Of a DNA stretch of 64,000 nucleotides, positions 1 through 10,480 are shown piece after piece. The position numbers were made by a program, and so were the translations under genes. Source of the DNA: Branchiostoma belcheri (taxonomy: Eukaryota > Chordata > Leptocardii > Amphioxiformes > Branchiostomatidae); the NCBI RefSeq assembly GCF_001625305.1, contig NW_017802436.1, positions 611,613 through 675,612 of the forward strand. The letters run 5' to 3'. Under the pieces are notes generated by a model, which was not told where the DNA came from, ran no database searches, and worked only from the letters and a program-made list of their open reading frames with translations. Numbering within the stretch: the stretch's first letter is position 1; each line of letters begins with the position of its first letter.

Positions 1-3000
1 GATGAGACATCTGCTGATCAACACGGTAAGTCTGAACTACGTTTAGTAGCTTAGGCCATTCTGCATATATTTGCATATATTAGCATATAAATGTAGTTGT
101 AATGCTAATTTTGCAGTTGCTTTGTACGATTCACTGTATGGTCGAAAACTTTTTTTGGAAACAGACGAAAATTCATGCGCACGTGGAATATAATCTATAT
201 AATCAAATCAACATGGCCTTAGCTTAGAAGACCGATACAGAGATATTGAAAACAGAAATAAAGTTTCTGAACAAGACTGAACAAGAGGCTTAATTGGTAT
301 TTTGTCATCAACAATGACGTTTGTTTGTTGTTTGGTTCGCTGGCAAACCCAGGGTCGGCACAATAATCCGGACACTAAGAAGTCAGAGTCTGCGTCCAAA
401 CCAAGACGTCTCAAGTCACTGGACACCTTCAGGGGGTACTTTATTTTTGTCTAGTTAAGATTTTCTTTGTTTTTTTCTTTCATTCATTGACAATTGGATA
501 GTTGATAATCCCAGTCCCTTGTTACGATGGTACTGACTTGCCAGAGTTTCCATGGTACCCAGTTGCCATGGTACCCAGTTGCCATGGTACCCAGTTGCCA
601 TGATACCCAGTTGCCATGGTACCCAGTTGCCATGGTATCCAGTTGCCATGGTACCCAGTTGCCATGGTACCCAGTTGCCATGGTACCCGGTTGCCATGGT
701 ACCGGTTGCTATGCTACCTGGTTGCCATGGTTCCCAGTTGCCATGGTACCCAGTTACCTTGGTAGCCAGTTGCCATGGTACCTAGTTGCCATGGTACCCA
801 GTTTCCATGGTACCCAGTTTCCATGGTTCCCAGTTTCCATGGTAACAGCATGAGACACTGTTTCAGGATGTGCCTATGCATCATGGCGTTTGTGAACTAT
901 GGAGGAGGAGGCTACTGGTTCTTCGACCACTCCGTCTGGAACGGTGAGACGCCCGCAACTTTCCCCAAAATCTCAACTTTTAGGAGGAGCCTCATGCTTT
1001 GATTTCTATTTTAAAACTTCTCTCCCTCCATGTACAAAGTTAACACAAATTGTTCATTATATAACAGAAGCTCTGACACCTCATAGTTTTATGGGCTCGA
1101 TACCTCACATCCATCTGAATCGGAATGTTTTCCCCTGTATTTTCAGGTATCACCGTGGCCGACCTCGTCTTTCCATGGTAACTGACATGTTTGTTACTTT
1201 TGACTGTCTGGGACTCTTCAAGTTTATTGCACACAATATCTATTAAAACTTGACTATCAAATCACGAGCTTTGAACGCATAGCCAAGGTCCACCTTAGAT
1301 TTGAACTCGACTGACATCCAATAACGAATGGTTCTTGAACTTTAACTCTGCAATGACCTGATGTCAGAGGTCATGACCTAATGTCAAAGGTCATGTGTTG
1401 GCAGGTTCATGTGGATCATGGGAACGAGCACGGCGCTGTCGTTCCGCGGGCTCCAGCGCAAGGCCACGCCCAAGGTCACCATCTTCCTCAAGGTCGTGCG
1501 GAGGACAATCACGCTGTTCCTGCTGGGACTATTCATTGTTAACAGCCGTAAGTAGGGGGAGGGGGTGTCTCTATAGGGACTGTTCATTGTTAACACGTAT
1601 GGGGGATCTGGTGTCTATATAGGGACTGTTCATTGTTAATTTGTTAATATGTATGGAGAGGGGCATCTTTATAGGGACTATTGTTAACAGTTGTAAGAAC
1701 GGAGGGGGTCTATTTAGGGATTGTTCATTGTTAACAGCCATAAGTATGGGGGCTGTCCATTGTTAGAGGTTGTGTGAGGGGAGAATCACTGGACTATAAA
1801 GTAAAATAAAAGGATGTAATTTTGTTGCGGAAAAAATCTGGATAAAAATTGAAGGAAGGAAGGGAGGAAACAACATGCAACCACATTGGATGACCTTTTC
1901 AAAGTGTTTCTTGAATTTTTTATTCGCAGCGGACGACTGGTACAAGATCCGGATCCCCGGTGTACTGCAGCGGTTCGCGGTGTCGTATTTCGCCGTGTCC
2001 ACCATGATGCTTCTCCACATCAAGGTCGGGGAACCGGAGGACACCACCGCGCCGGTGTGTACCTATTGGCCGTTCACAGTCACATGACGACGTAATGAAA
2101 CTTATGCCATATTCCAAAAAGCAGTTACTCAAGCAACTGGATATGATTTTGGAAACGGTCAGATGATTCAGTGACTGACGAAAGCTAGTGGATGCAACCT
2201 GAAACGTCTGACCGTTTCCCAAATCATCTCCAGTTGCTTGAGTAACTGTTTTTTTGCATATCTTATCACCTGGATGTCTAATCTTCATCGACGTTTGCCA
2301 TATTAACAGATAGGGGCCAATTCTTATCTTCTTCTTCTGTAGATTGACTTTCAGTCCCGTGTGCGTGACCTGTTGCCGTACTGGAAGCAGTGGCTGTTCG
2401 TGGTCTGTCTGCTGGTCGTGCACACCTGCCTCACCTTCCTCATGCCTGTTCCCGGCTGCCCCACGTAAGCAGAGAAAACATTTTATGATTGTTCCTTAAT
2501 GGTTTGGAGTAGGGATAACATTATGACCCCGTTCACATTCAAAAAATGAGTCCGGATTGAGCGCCGATCCCGATCAGAAATTCATCAATCCCGATCGACC
2601 TGTGCGTTCACACCGCTTTTCACTGATCCCGATTGCATCGCGCATCGCGCTCAGAAATTGATTAAGGTGTCACGTGATCAGAGCCCGCCATCTTGAAAGC
2701 GCCAGAGCCGCAAAGAAAGGAACTCAAAAAGTTTGTACAGCATGGAATCTTGATGGCAATATAGAGAACACCTCTTTGAACATGTTTGAGTGGCCAGGAT
2801 TTAACTTCCGTTGTGTGAAGGCCAATATTTTTCGGATCCATTCTTTTCAAAAAATGTGAACGGGCTCTATAAGAGAATGATATAAATGCTTGATTGTGAT
2901 AATGATCAAAGGGAGGATAGTAGAAAAGCAAATACATGGTAATTTATGTAAAAGATGTTTGAATTATGTGTTTCTTTTCTCCTCTTTCATTCCCTTCCTT

Positions 3001-5838
3001 CCATCCCTCCCTCCCCAGTGGGTACTTGGGAGCAGCTGGACTGTCAGATTTGGACCATTCCAATTGCACGGGGGGCGCAGCTCTGCAGGTTGACAACTGG
3101 CTGCTCACCCAGGACCACATCTACGATGATGAAACTCCAAAGGTTTAAGATTTAACTCACCAAACTTTATGTTGTAGATATCTTCATTCTGATTACATTG
3201 TTACACTGTGAAGATTTCAAAATATCTTTGTGATGGGAAACTTCGAAAATGAAGATTTCATTGATTAAAATTTGAATGTATCATTTGTAATTTCCTTTTA
3301 AGGCAAATGGCAAAATGTTCTGGTAATGTTCTATCAAGTTGCCATAATTCATACCAATTCTTATTTTTTAGCATGAGTACCAGATTCGGGTGAACTATGA
3401 CCCGGAAGGAGTTCTGGGTTCATTGACCTCCATCTTCATGACCTTCCTCGGTCTCCAGGTGGGTGCAAAAACTTTTGTATCGAGTCAGAAACGGTGACAA
3501 ACATTAACACTTGTCAGTATCTGGATGTTAAGAATATCATGATTTTTTTTAGGTTGTTAATAAGAATTGTAACTGCAGATGGAAGTGACTGGAAATTGGG
3601 TTTAGAGGGGGTAAAATTAGTTGACCTTTGGCTGATGACATGCATTCAAGGTCATTAGAGGCCTACTAATTCACTTGAACCTGTTTCAATTGCTGCACAA
3701 AGATGCGTTGAAGCTGAACATGATGGAAAAAGTAACATTGTCAATCTGTGTAATGTATTATGGACGTGTATGTACATGTATTCTCAGTTCGTGAAATAAA
3801 AGTTTTGTTCTCCTTTTTTTGTCAGGCGGGAAAAATTCTTCTGGCCTACAAGGACCATGGCAGCCGGCTGGTCCGCTGGGTCATCTGGGGAGTCGTACTG
3901 GTACGAGTCATTCATTCACTCATTCATTCATTCGTTCCTTTGTTCATTCGTTCCTTCATTCATTCATTCACTCACTCTCTCATTCATTCACTCACTCACT
4001 CACTCATTCACTCACTCACTCACTCACTCATTCATTCATCCATCCATCTATTCATCAATCCATCCATTCACTCATTCATTCATTCAAAAATTTTCTTTAC
4101 TCATTCATATGGCATCAGGATCAGTCTTGACTAGGAGTGTTGGACCAGCTGTAATCTTATAGCCTACATTCTTGAGGATAACTGTTCTTTCCTCTTTGAG
4201 TGCATCATGTTACTAACATTTAACTAATTCTGCCATGTTTTGTGCCTGTTCTATTCAGGGTCTGTTGGCGATTCTGCTGTGTCAAGGTCGGCAAAATGGT
4301 GGCTGGATTCCCATCAACAAAAACCTCTGGTAAGATCAGAACAAGTCAGTCACTGATTAAAAGTAGTGGATGTTTTCTGAAATGTCTGACCCTTCATATG
4401 ATTTATCCAGTTGCTTGATATATTTTGTATACTAGTAAATACTAAAACAGACTGGGAGTTACCTATTGTATCCAGAACATGCTTATGTACTTCTTTGCTG
4501 GAATGGGTTAGGGTTTAAGGATCAGGAATGGAAAGTTTCTGCTTATCCTACGATTCCAAGGAAAAGATTTGCCCAATTTGCACAGTTCTGTAAATGTATG
4601 GTGTATCCAGAACTGTGCTCAGACTTGGTTCTGACTGCAACAATCTCTCCTCTGGTGGTTACCTCTATATCTACATGTAACAGCCTGAATGGGTTAGGGC
4701 TTAAGGATCAAGCACAGTTCTGGATAGTCTCCGCGTATCCAAGAACATATTTGCCCCAGGCACAGTTCAGGATACGCATGGACTATCTAGAACGGTGTCT
4801 GATCCTAACCCTAACCCATTCAGACATTAAAAGCTCGAGACACACATGTTTGTAGCTAAAACATAGTTTTGGCTACAACAATCCCTCGTCATGGCTATAC
4901 TAGTATCTAACAGCTGTTTTTTCTCACCCTGCAGGTCGCTGACCTTTGTCCTGTCTCTGGCCTCCATGGCATTCCTCCTGCTGTCCTTGTACTACTTCCT
5001 AGTGGACGTCAGAAGGTGGTGGACAGGGTTCCCCTTCTTCATGGCAGGTGTGTTCAGCTGTTTGTTTGTTTGTTTGTTTGTTTCTTGCATGTCACATCCA
5101 GTAGTAGAGTTTGAATGGAAAAATCAGTGGGGTACCTTTACCTGGATGTCTAACTTTTAACCTTTGCAGAAGGAACACATATTGTTTTTTGCTCTGTTTC
5201 CTCTTCTTCTTCTTCTCCAAAGAAATAAGGTCAACGACCTGAACCAGACATCTGTCACCATGGTAACTGGTGTTGGGTTACATCATGTTGACATATTATA
5301 GCAGGAGGGATTCAGACTCCTGTCTGACAATATACTTAGTATATGGATATGTTTGATCAAGAATTAACAGAGCAGACCATATGCGAAGCTAAACACTATG
5401 TATTTGCTTTGCAAATGTTACCTATCTAGACCGGGCTTTTTTGGGCTTGGTGGGACTAATTCGACCCCCCCCCCTCAAAACGGTATGTTGTATGACCACC
5501 AAATTTTCAGAGGATGGTGTACTAGTAAACATTATCATAATTACAATATTTATGTCGTTATGACGTAATATGACGTCATTATGACGTCATTAATGTGATT
5601 TTATTGGCCAAAACCGTCTAGATAGGTTTCTAGTCTTGACTTTCTTACCTGTGCAGGTATGAACTCCATCTCGGTGTACCTGTGTCACGGCGTGTTTCAG
5701 AAGTACCTCCCCTTCAGCTGGAAGATCCAACACCGTAACCATGGCAACCTGCTCTTCATGAACCTGTTCGGCTCCAACCTCTGGACCATTGTGTTTGCTT
5801 CGTACCTCTACTGGAACAACATCTTCATCAATATCTGA
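1..5838 (+). CDS. HGSNAT: Heparan-alpha-glucosaminide N-acetyltransferase (HGSNAT-like), 3' part
   Basis: Multi-pass lysosomal membrane enzyme that moves acetyl from cytosolic acetyl-CoA to terminal glucosamine of heparan sulfate. Exons read from splice sites: <1-25, 353-435, 867-943, 1147-1177 (a 31-nt microexon), 1405-1547, 1930-2054, 2343-2464, 3019-3142, 3372-3458, 3826-3900, 4259-4329, 4935-5047, 5657-5838 (TGA). All phases agree and give about 418 residues; the N-terminal luminal part lies left of the window. Seen: SLDTFRG, then [18 protein letters not shown], whose His matches the acetyl-accepting histidine of the human enzyme, then VADLVFPW and [15 protein letters not shown], followed by several hydrophobic membrane segments. 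The C-terminus ends NNIFINI, as in the family. Introns are full of repeats. Identification is by recalled family similarity. Confidence 0.93.
145..222 (+). repeat. Dispersed ~80-bp repeat, copy 1
   Basis: In HGSNAT intron 1. The sequence from the T-run through GGAAAC, AAAATTCATGCG and AATCAAATCAACATGGCCTTA recurs in the same orientation at about 26114-26190 in an SZT2 intron. Family unknown. Confidence 0.6.
543..845 (+). repeat. 16-bp minisatellite in HGSNAT intron 2
   Basis: About 19 tandem copies of the unit CCATGGTACCCAGTTG (16 bp) with point variants, e.g. CAGTTTCCATGG in the last copies. Each unit carries overlapping NcoI-like (CCATGG) and KpnI-like (GGTACC) palindromes. Open frames on both strands here are by-products of a period that is not a multiple of three and contains no stops; they are not genes. 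Confidence 0.95.
2100..2275 (+). repeat. Family A foldback element with hammerhead-like core
   Basis: Two long arms pair: GCAGTTACTCAAGCAACTGG near 2125 with CCAGTTGCTTGAGTAACTG near 2230, continuing through GATTTTGGAAACGGTCAG. The centre holds CTGACGA (2175-2181), an imperfect hairpin and GAAACGTC (2201-2208). Related copies lie at 4345-4435, 19480-19635 and 37910-38005. Confidence 0.8.
2527..2872 (+). mobile_element. TIR element (CCCGTTCACATT ends)
   Basis: In an HGSNAT intron. The left end CCCCGTTCACATTCAAAAAA and the right end TTTTTTGAAAAG-like/AATGTGAACGGGC are inverted copies about 340 bp apart. No transposase frame is visible, so it is probably a non-autonomous DNA transposon. Confidence 0.65.
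3904..4087 (+). repeat. (CATT)n/(CACT)n microsatellite
   Basis: Directly follows the 3826-3900 exon of HGSNAT. Tetranucleotide CATT/CACT array of about 180 bp. The IHSFTHS-type frames that overlap it in all three phases are shadows of the repeat. Confidence 0.9.
4345..4435 (+). repeat. Family A element, decayed copy
   Basis: Contains CACTGATTAAAAGTAGTGG, then TCTGAAATGTCTGACC and CCAGTTGCTTGA, aligning to the 3' half of the element at 2100-2275. The CTGANGA core has changed to CTGATTA. Confidence 0.6.
4466..4812 (+). repeat. Dispersed repeat with internal duplication (CGCGTATCC family)
   Basis: Two diverged internal copies share GGTTAGGG..TAAGGATCA, then a CAGTTCTGGATAGTCTCCGC-like segment and TTGCCCCAGGCACAGTTC. 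A further copy lies at 14945-15095. No coding content was recognised; it may be a decayed transposon or satellite. Confidence 0.55.
5180..5420 (+). repeat. Dispersed repeat 'GTCACCATGGTAACTGG', copy 1
   Basis: Order of blocks: CTTCTTCTTC-rich, TCTGTCACCATGGTAACTGG, TGTTGGGTTACAT, GACTCCTGTCTGAC, TTAACAGAGCAGACCATA. The same order recurs at 28430-28665 and 54045-54325, and in part at 38395-38482. Same orientation each time; origin unknown. Confidence 0.65.
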
Positions 5839-6035
5839 AGATTCAATTTATTCAAATTCAAAGGGACAGAATCATACAAAAGCAGGGATTGACTAACGCA
5901 CCCCTGAATTGTGCATTTGATTTTTACAAACGATTGATTAAAAAGACAAGTAAACAGAAACACACAGAAATACAAACATCATTCAAACAAAAACAGGAAA
6001 GGACAGCCGTGGGTTTTCATTAGCGACCATTGTAG

Positions 6036-6096
6036 ACCATCGTCTTCGAATTATACCTCTACTGGAACAACATCTTCATCAATATCTAAAGATGAC
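6036..6096 (+). pseudogene. Duplicated fragment of the last HGSNAT exon
   Basis: About 55 bp from GACCATCGTCTTCGAATTAT through TACCTCTACTGGAACAAC to the stop repeats the final codons of the 5657-5838 exon with a few changes; the TGA stop has become TAA. It lies 200 bp downstream of the real stop, so it is probably in the 3' UTR or flank. Confidence 0.8.
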
Positions 6097-7074
6097 ATCA
6101 CAGGGCTCTAGCCAGCACCTGTTTTTCAATTAATTGCAGGAACTTTGTGGCGTGTGATGGAAAAATTTTAAAACCAATCCGTCAAACTTGATGGACAAAA
6201 TTGACAAAAATCTTGAGAAAAAAATATAAAAACATCCGAAGGGCAACCAACAACCACTCTCAACCCCATGATTTGCCTCTCAAAATGCATGAAATTGCTT
6301 AAAATTTGCCCCCGGACCCCCCTTGATTGCGAGCACTTTCCCCCAGGTCCGATCTTGAACATGGGCTGATGGGAAAAGATTGCGAGCTGTCTTGAGCCAT
6401 TTGACACTGATATTACAAACATTACTGCAAATTCGTGCCCAAAGCTAATTACAACTTCAAAACATTGTAAATGGAAATGTTATTAATAATAGTAAACAGT
6501 AAAAATTACCATAAATACTACTATGCTACCTCTGATATAGTTATTTTTGGGTTAGATTTCTTTTATGTACAAAACATATAGGCAGTGAGGTATGAAATGC
6601 ACGATCTACGAGATTCATGAATTGGGCGGTGTTATCAAAATAGAAATGCATTTGCAAAGAAAAGTTACAATAGCGTGAACACGGTTTAATCCTAGCAAAG
6701 ATACACAAAAGGTTCTGCTCGGGGCTCGTTGTAATGATATCCGCACAGCTTAGGGTACACTTATCCAGACTTAAGACACTGTCTTTGTGTACTTTGTTAC
6801 TCCTCTCTATAGAACAGATAGGATTTCATGTAAAAATTGGGACACGAAGATAGTCTAGTTGCTGTAGTTACATGTACTAGCTACATGTGTATAGGGCTGG
6901 GTTTGATTTTCGTAACTTTGTGAAGATTGTTGGGTCAAAAATAATTAATAAAAACGTTCTTTGCATTGAAAATATATCATAAGGGAAAATTTGATGATTT
7001 GATCTTGTTAATGATGACCTTATTGGAAATTCATACCCAATCACAAAAATCATGAGTTAGTTATGTGTGCTACT

Positions 7075-7258
7075 CTCCAAGCAGAGGTTTGGGGTTTTGG
7101 GTTATTTTTGGCATGTTTTAGGCCTTTTTATCAGGGTTTCTTTCTTGCACTGGAATTTTTGGGGTTGGGTGAAAAAAAAATACAGTGCAAAAAAGAAACC
7201 CCGATCAAAAAAGCCTAAAAACACGCCAACTTAACCCAAAACCTCTGCTTGGAGAGTA
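7075..7258. mobile_element. TIR element, CTCTCCAAGCAGAGG ends
   Basis: About 180 bp with long inverted arms. CTCTCCAAGCAGAGGTTTGG at the left mirrors CCAAAACCTCTGCTTGGAGAG at the right (last 20 bases), and the arms keep pairing inward through GGCATGTTTTAGGC. No coding capacity. The same terminal motif CTCCAAGCAGA bounds 52388-52548. Confidence 0.8.
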
Positions 7259-7454
7259 AATTCATGTAGTTTGTAGATAGCGAAGTCGGTAAAAGTGACA
7301 ACATGTCATTACGGGGGGGGGGGGTCAAATCTGCCGACATGCGAAATGCAGGCGACACCGGACTGATGGATCGTCACAGATTATCGATGAATGAACCCAT
7401 CGATCACATCGGCGCCTCCCGGTGATCGGGGGAACAATTCTAACCCGTGGGAAA

Positions 7455-7650
7455 ATTCTAGTCCCCACCAGACTCCTTTTGCAGGCTGAATAAATGGTAG
7501 AAATCGGCCTGAAAGGGGGGATATAATTGGCCAGAGAAGGTAGCCGACCAAAGAGGGTCCAGTTGGCCGTTCTATGCCCGGGAAACTTCTCTGGCCAATT
7601 ATATCCCCTTTTTAGGCCGATTTCTACTATTTATTCAGCCTGCAAAAGGA
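7455..7650. mobile_element. TIR/foldback element (CACCAGACTCCTTTTGCAGG family)
   Basis: Left arm CTCCTTTTGCAGGCTGAATA, AGAAATCGGCCT, GGGATATAATTGGCCAGAGA and the right arm are inverted copies. A partial relative at 51837-51950 shares CTCCTTTGCAGGCTGAATAA and GGCCAGAGGAGTTGGCCGG. Confidence 0.75.
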
Positions 7651-7871
7651 GTTTTTACATTCATTGCGACATACCAGGAATTTTTCTTGGGTGAATACGT
7701 GTGAAGAGTGATCAGATTTCACTTAAGATACGTGTATAATAGATCGACACATCCAACAAGCGTCACTAGACAATTATCACGTCTTGAAAACCACGCTTAT
7801 GTGTCGGCTGCATTACGAAAGAGTAATTTAGAGATTTAAAAATCTTTTATCTGGTAGACAGAAAAGGCCGG

Positions 7872-8325
7872 TGCGGCATAGCCTCTACCAGGCTTCGGGA
7901 GACGGCTGGAAAGAGTAGAAATGTGCTAAATAGAGAGAGATAACATGCCGGGGAGTTGGTCCACTAGAGAGTACATTTTGCCGCACTCTCTAGCGGACCA
8001 ACTCCCTCGGCATGTTATCGAACCGGGACCAGAAGGGTTTTTATCTGTTTCTACTGCTCGCTCCTGTTTCTTACATCTCTTTTTGGTCTATTTCTACTCT
8101 TTCCAGCCGCCTCCCCAAGCCTGGTAGAGGCTAGATTCCAGCCGCCTCCGGAAGCCTGGTAGAGGCTAGAATCCAGCCGCCTCCGGAAGCCTGGTAGAGG
8201 CTAGAATCCAGCCGCCTCCCGAAGCCTGGTAGAGGCTAGATTCCAGCCGCCTCCCGAAGCCTGGTAGAGGCTAGATTCCAGCCGCCTCCCGAAGCCTGGT
8301 AGAGGCTAGGTGTGGTGCGAACGGG
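7872..8325. repeat. Palindromic satellite, 'CCTCTACCAGGCTTCGGGAGG' family
   Basis: Starts with GCCTCTACCAGGCTTCGGGA.., a hairpin built on ACATGCCGGGGAGTTGGTCC, then about six tandem copies of a ~36-bp unit containing CAGCCGCCTCC and AAGCCTGGTAGAGGCTAG. Relatives with the same hairpin design occur at 14470-14640, 15570-15690 and 50527-50660. Confidence 0.85.
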
Positions 8326-8808
8326 CTGGAAAGACCTCCGCTGAGCCGAGTGATTGGGCAGGTATGTCTGTTGATAAGTTGATCCATCACATGTTTATGG
8401 TATGGTAATTGCAGGGATAATTGCAACCGCCTGGGGGCGCGCGCGTGCGGTCATCTGGAACCGCACTGCTGGTACGTGTGTCGTTACCTGGCAACGGGAA
8501 ATACAGATCGAGAAAAACGCATTCGTATACTTTTGTTTGATGTAATTGGACTCTTTTGACTTAGTTGTAAAGAGGCAGGGTATTCAAATAACACAAATTC
8601 TGAGTTTCAACTCCTTACAGCTACAAAGATGACACGGAAACTATAGTGAAATATTTCACTGCGAAAATAGAAAGTTTGCATGTTGTATCATGGTCTCAAT
8701 GCGTGCCAGTAAAATCCATTGCTATACAACAGTACTGTACTTTGTTAAGACCTTTCTTATCACAACTGTACTATCTGTTCAAGAGATCTGTTCAAGAGAA
8801 AAAAACGC

Positions 8809-10135
8809 CTGAAGACAGTATAATAGTAGCAGCAAATACATGATAGAAACAGTAACTTGGCGCTATAGAACTCAAACGCACGCGTTTTTAGCAGCAATAT
8901 CTATACTAAAAATCACATTCGTGTAGAATGATCGTAACCTTCCACTGACTCAAGTCGCCATGTTTGGAAAGTGTAGTTTGAAGGATTTATAACATCTGGT
9001 ACAAACAACGAAACAAACAATCTGAGATCGTCTTCAATCTTCTTAAGCCGAGTCTTTAAGTTACGCTTCTGACAGCGACTTATCAAATGATGCATCTTCT
9101 GCCAGCTTCTGTTGCTGATCTGTTTAAGAAAAAACGCCTAAAGACAGCAAAGTACATAGTAGCAGCAAATACACAATAGAAACAGTAATTCAACGATAGA
9201 GAACTCAAAAGCCAGATTTTTTCAGCAGCAATATCTATACTCAAAATCACATTCGTGTAGAATGATCGTAACCTTCCACTGACTCAAGTCGCCATGTTTG
9301 GAAAGTGTAGTTTGAAGTATTTACTACACCTGTTACAAACAAACAAACAACTAAACAAGCTGAGATCGTCTTCAATCTTCTTAAGCCGAGTCTTTAAGTT
9401 ACGTTCCTGTCAGCCACTTATCAAATGATGCATCTTCTGTCTGCTTCTGTTGCTGATCTGTTCAAGAAAAAACGCCTAAAGACAGCATAGTACATAGTAG
9501 CAGCAAATGCACGATAGAAACAGTAACTTGATGTTATAGAACTCAAACGCAAGCGTTTTATAGCAGCAATATCTATATTCAAAATCACATTCGTGTAGAA
9601 TGATCGTAACCTGCCACTGACTCAAGTCAATTGTCTGAAAGCTGTAGTTTGAAAGATTTACAACACCTGTTACAAACAAACAACAAAACAAACAAGCTGA
9701 GATCGTCTTCAATCTTCTTAAGCCGAGTCTTTAAGTTACGGCACTTATCAAATGATGCATCTTCTGTCAGCTTCGAATTCCTGTTGTTGATCTGTTCAAG
9801 AAAAAACGCCTAGAGACAGCATAGTACATAGTAGCAGGAAATACACAATAGAAACTGTAGAGACAGTAACTTGATGATATAGAACTCAAACGCCAGCTCT
9901 TTATTATAGCAGCAATATCTATCCCCAAAATCACATTCGTGTAGAATGATCGTAACCTTCCACTGACTCAAGTCGCCATGTCTGAAAGCTTTAGTTTGAA
10001 GGATTTACAACACCTGTTACAAACAAACTACAAAACAAACAATTTAATGGTATTATCTTCAATCTTCTTCGGTCGAATTTCTGTCAACCATTGATCAAAT
10101 GATCCATCTTCTGTCCGCTTTCTTTCTGTTGTAGA
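8809..10135. repeat. Tandem array, ~330-bp unit, four copies
   Basis: Units start at about 8809, 9135, 9474 and 9807 (periods about 326-339 bp), each beginning near CGCCT(A/G)(A/G)AGACAG and sharing CACATTCGTGTAGAATGATC, ACTGACTCAAGTC and GTCTTCAATCTTCTTAAGCC. Minus-strand frames in each unit are related (SFDK/SFDQ..WLT) but stop-interrupted. It could be a satellite or a duplicated decayed exon. Confidence 0.85.
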
Positions 10136-10239
10136 TGGATTGTCCCGATCGAAGTCCTTTCGCCAAACAAAATGCAACATCTTGAAAAACGAAATTTCCA
10201 GTGGAGTGCTTGTAGTATCTGCGTCTTCATTTCGCCTTT

Positions 10240-10441
10240 TCATAGCCTCCATAGCATGCCAAACACTGGGGTTTTGGGGGGGTCTTCATGGTCTTTGGGA
10301 GCTTTTATGTGCTATTTTCTGATGGTATATAGACAGCATAGCCGGCCTGGTTGAATTACCCTCGTTTTTTTTTAACTGGGCTAATCAGAAAACAGCCGAA
10401 GACCACCAAACCCTTTAGTTCTATAAGCCTGCTACGGAGGC
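10240..10441. mobile_element. MITE with TAGCCTCCRTAGCA ends, copy 1
   Basis: Left end TAGCCTCCATAGCATGCC and right end GCCTGCTACGGAGGC are inverted relatives about 200 bp apart. A second copy in opposite orientation is in an SZT2 intron at 29602-29760; both share GGTCTT..TGG, ATGTGCTATTTTCTGAT and CTAATCAGAAAACAGCC segments. No coding capacity. Confidence 0.8.
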
Positions 10442-10480
10442 TTTTTTTTAAGGTTGAACATGAGACACGAACGTGAACTT

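Larger units (their letters stand above)
5839..10480. other. Intergenic region, repeat-rich
   Basis: No gene is supported. It contains the HGSNAT tail fragment, MITEs at 7075-7258, 7455-7650 and 10240-10441, a palindromic satellite at 7872-8325 and a ~330-bp tandem array at 8809-10135. I see nothing recognisable in about 6100-7070 and 8340-8760 beyond A/T-rich sequence and a G-run near 7313. Confidence 0.7.

Noticed and set aside
543..845. CRISPR-like direct repeats
   Set aside because: Uninterrupted 16-bp tandem units without spacers, in a eukaryotic intron.
455..853. Overlapping long frames on both strands ([16 protein letters not shown])
   Set aside because: They are translations of a 16-bp minisatellite lacking stops, not genes.
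3760..4162. Three overlapping plus-strand frames rich in IHSFTHS
   Set aside because: Produced by the CATT/CACT microsatellite that follows an HGSNAT exon.
8913..9813. Small frames inside the ~330-bp tandem array as genes
   Set aside because: Each is interrupted by stops in other units and lacks splice-site or start support.
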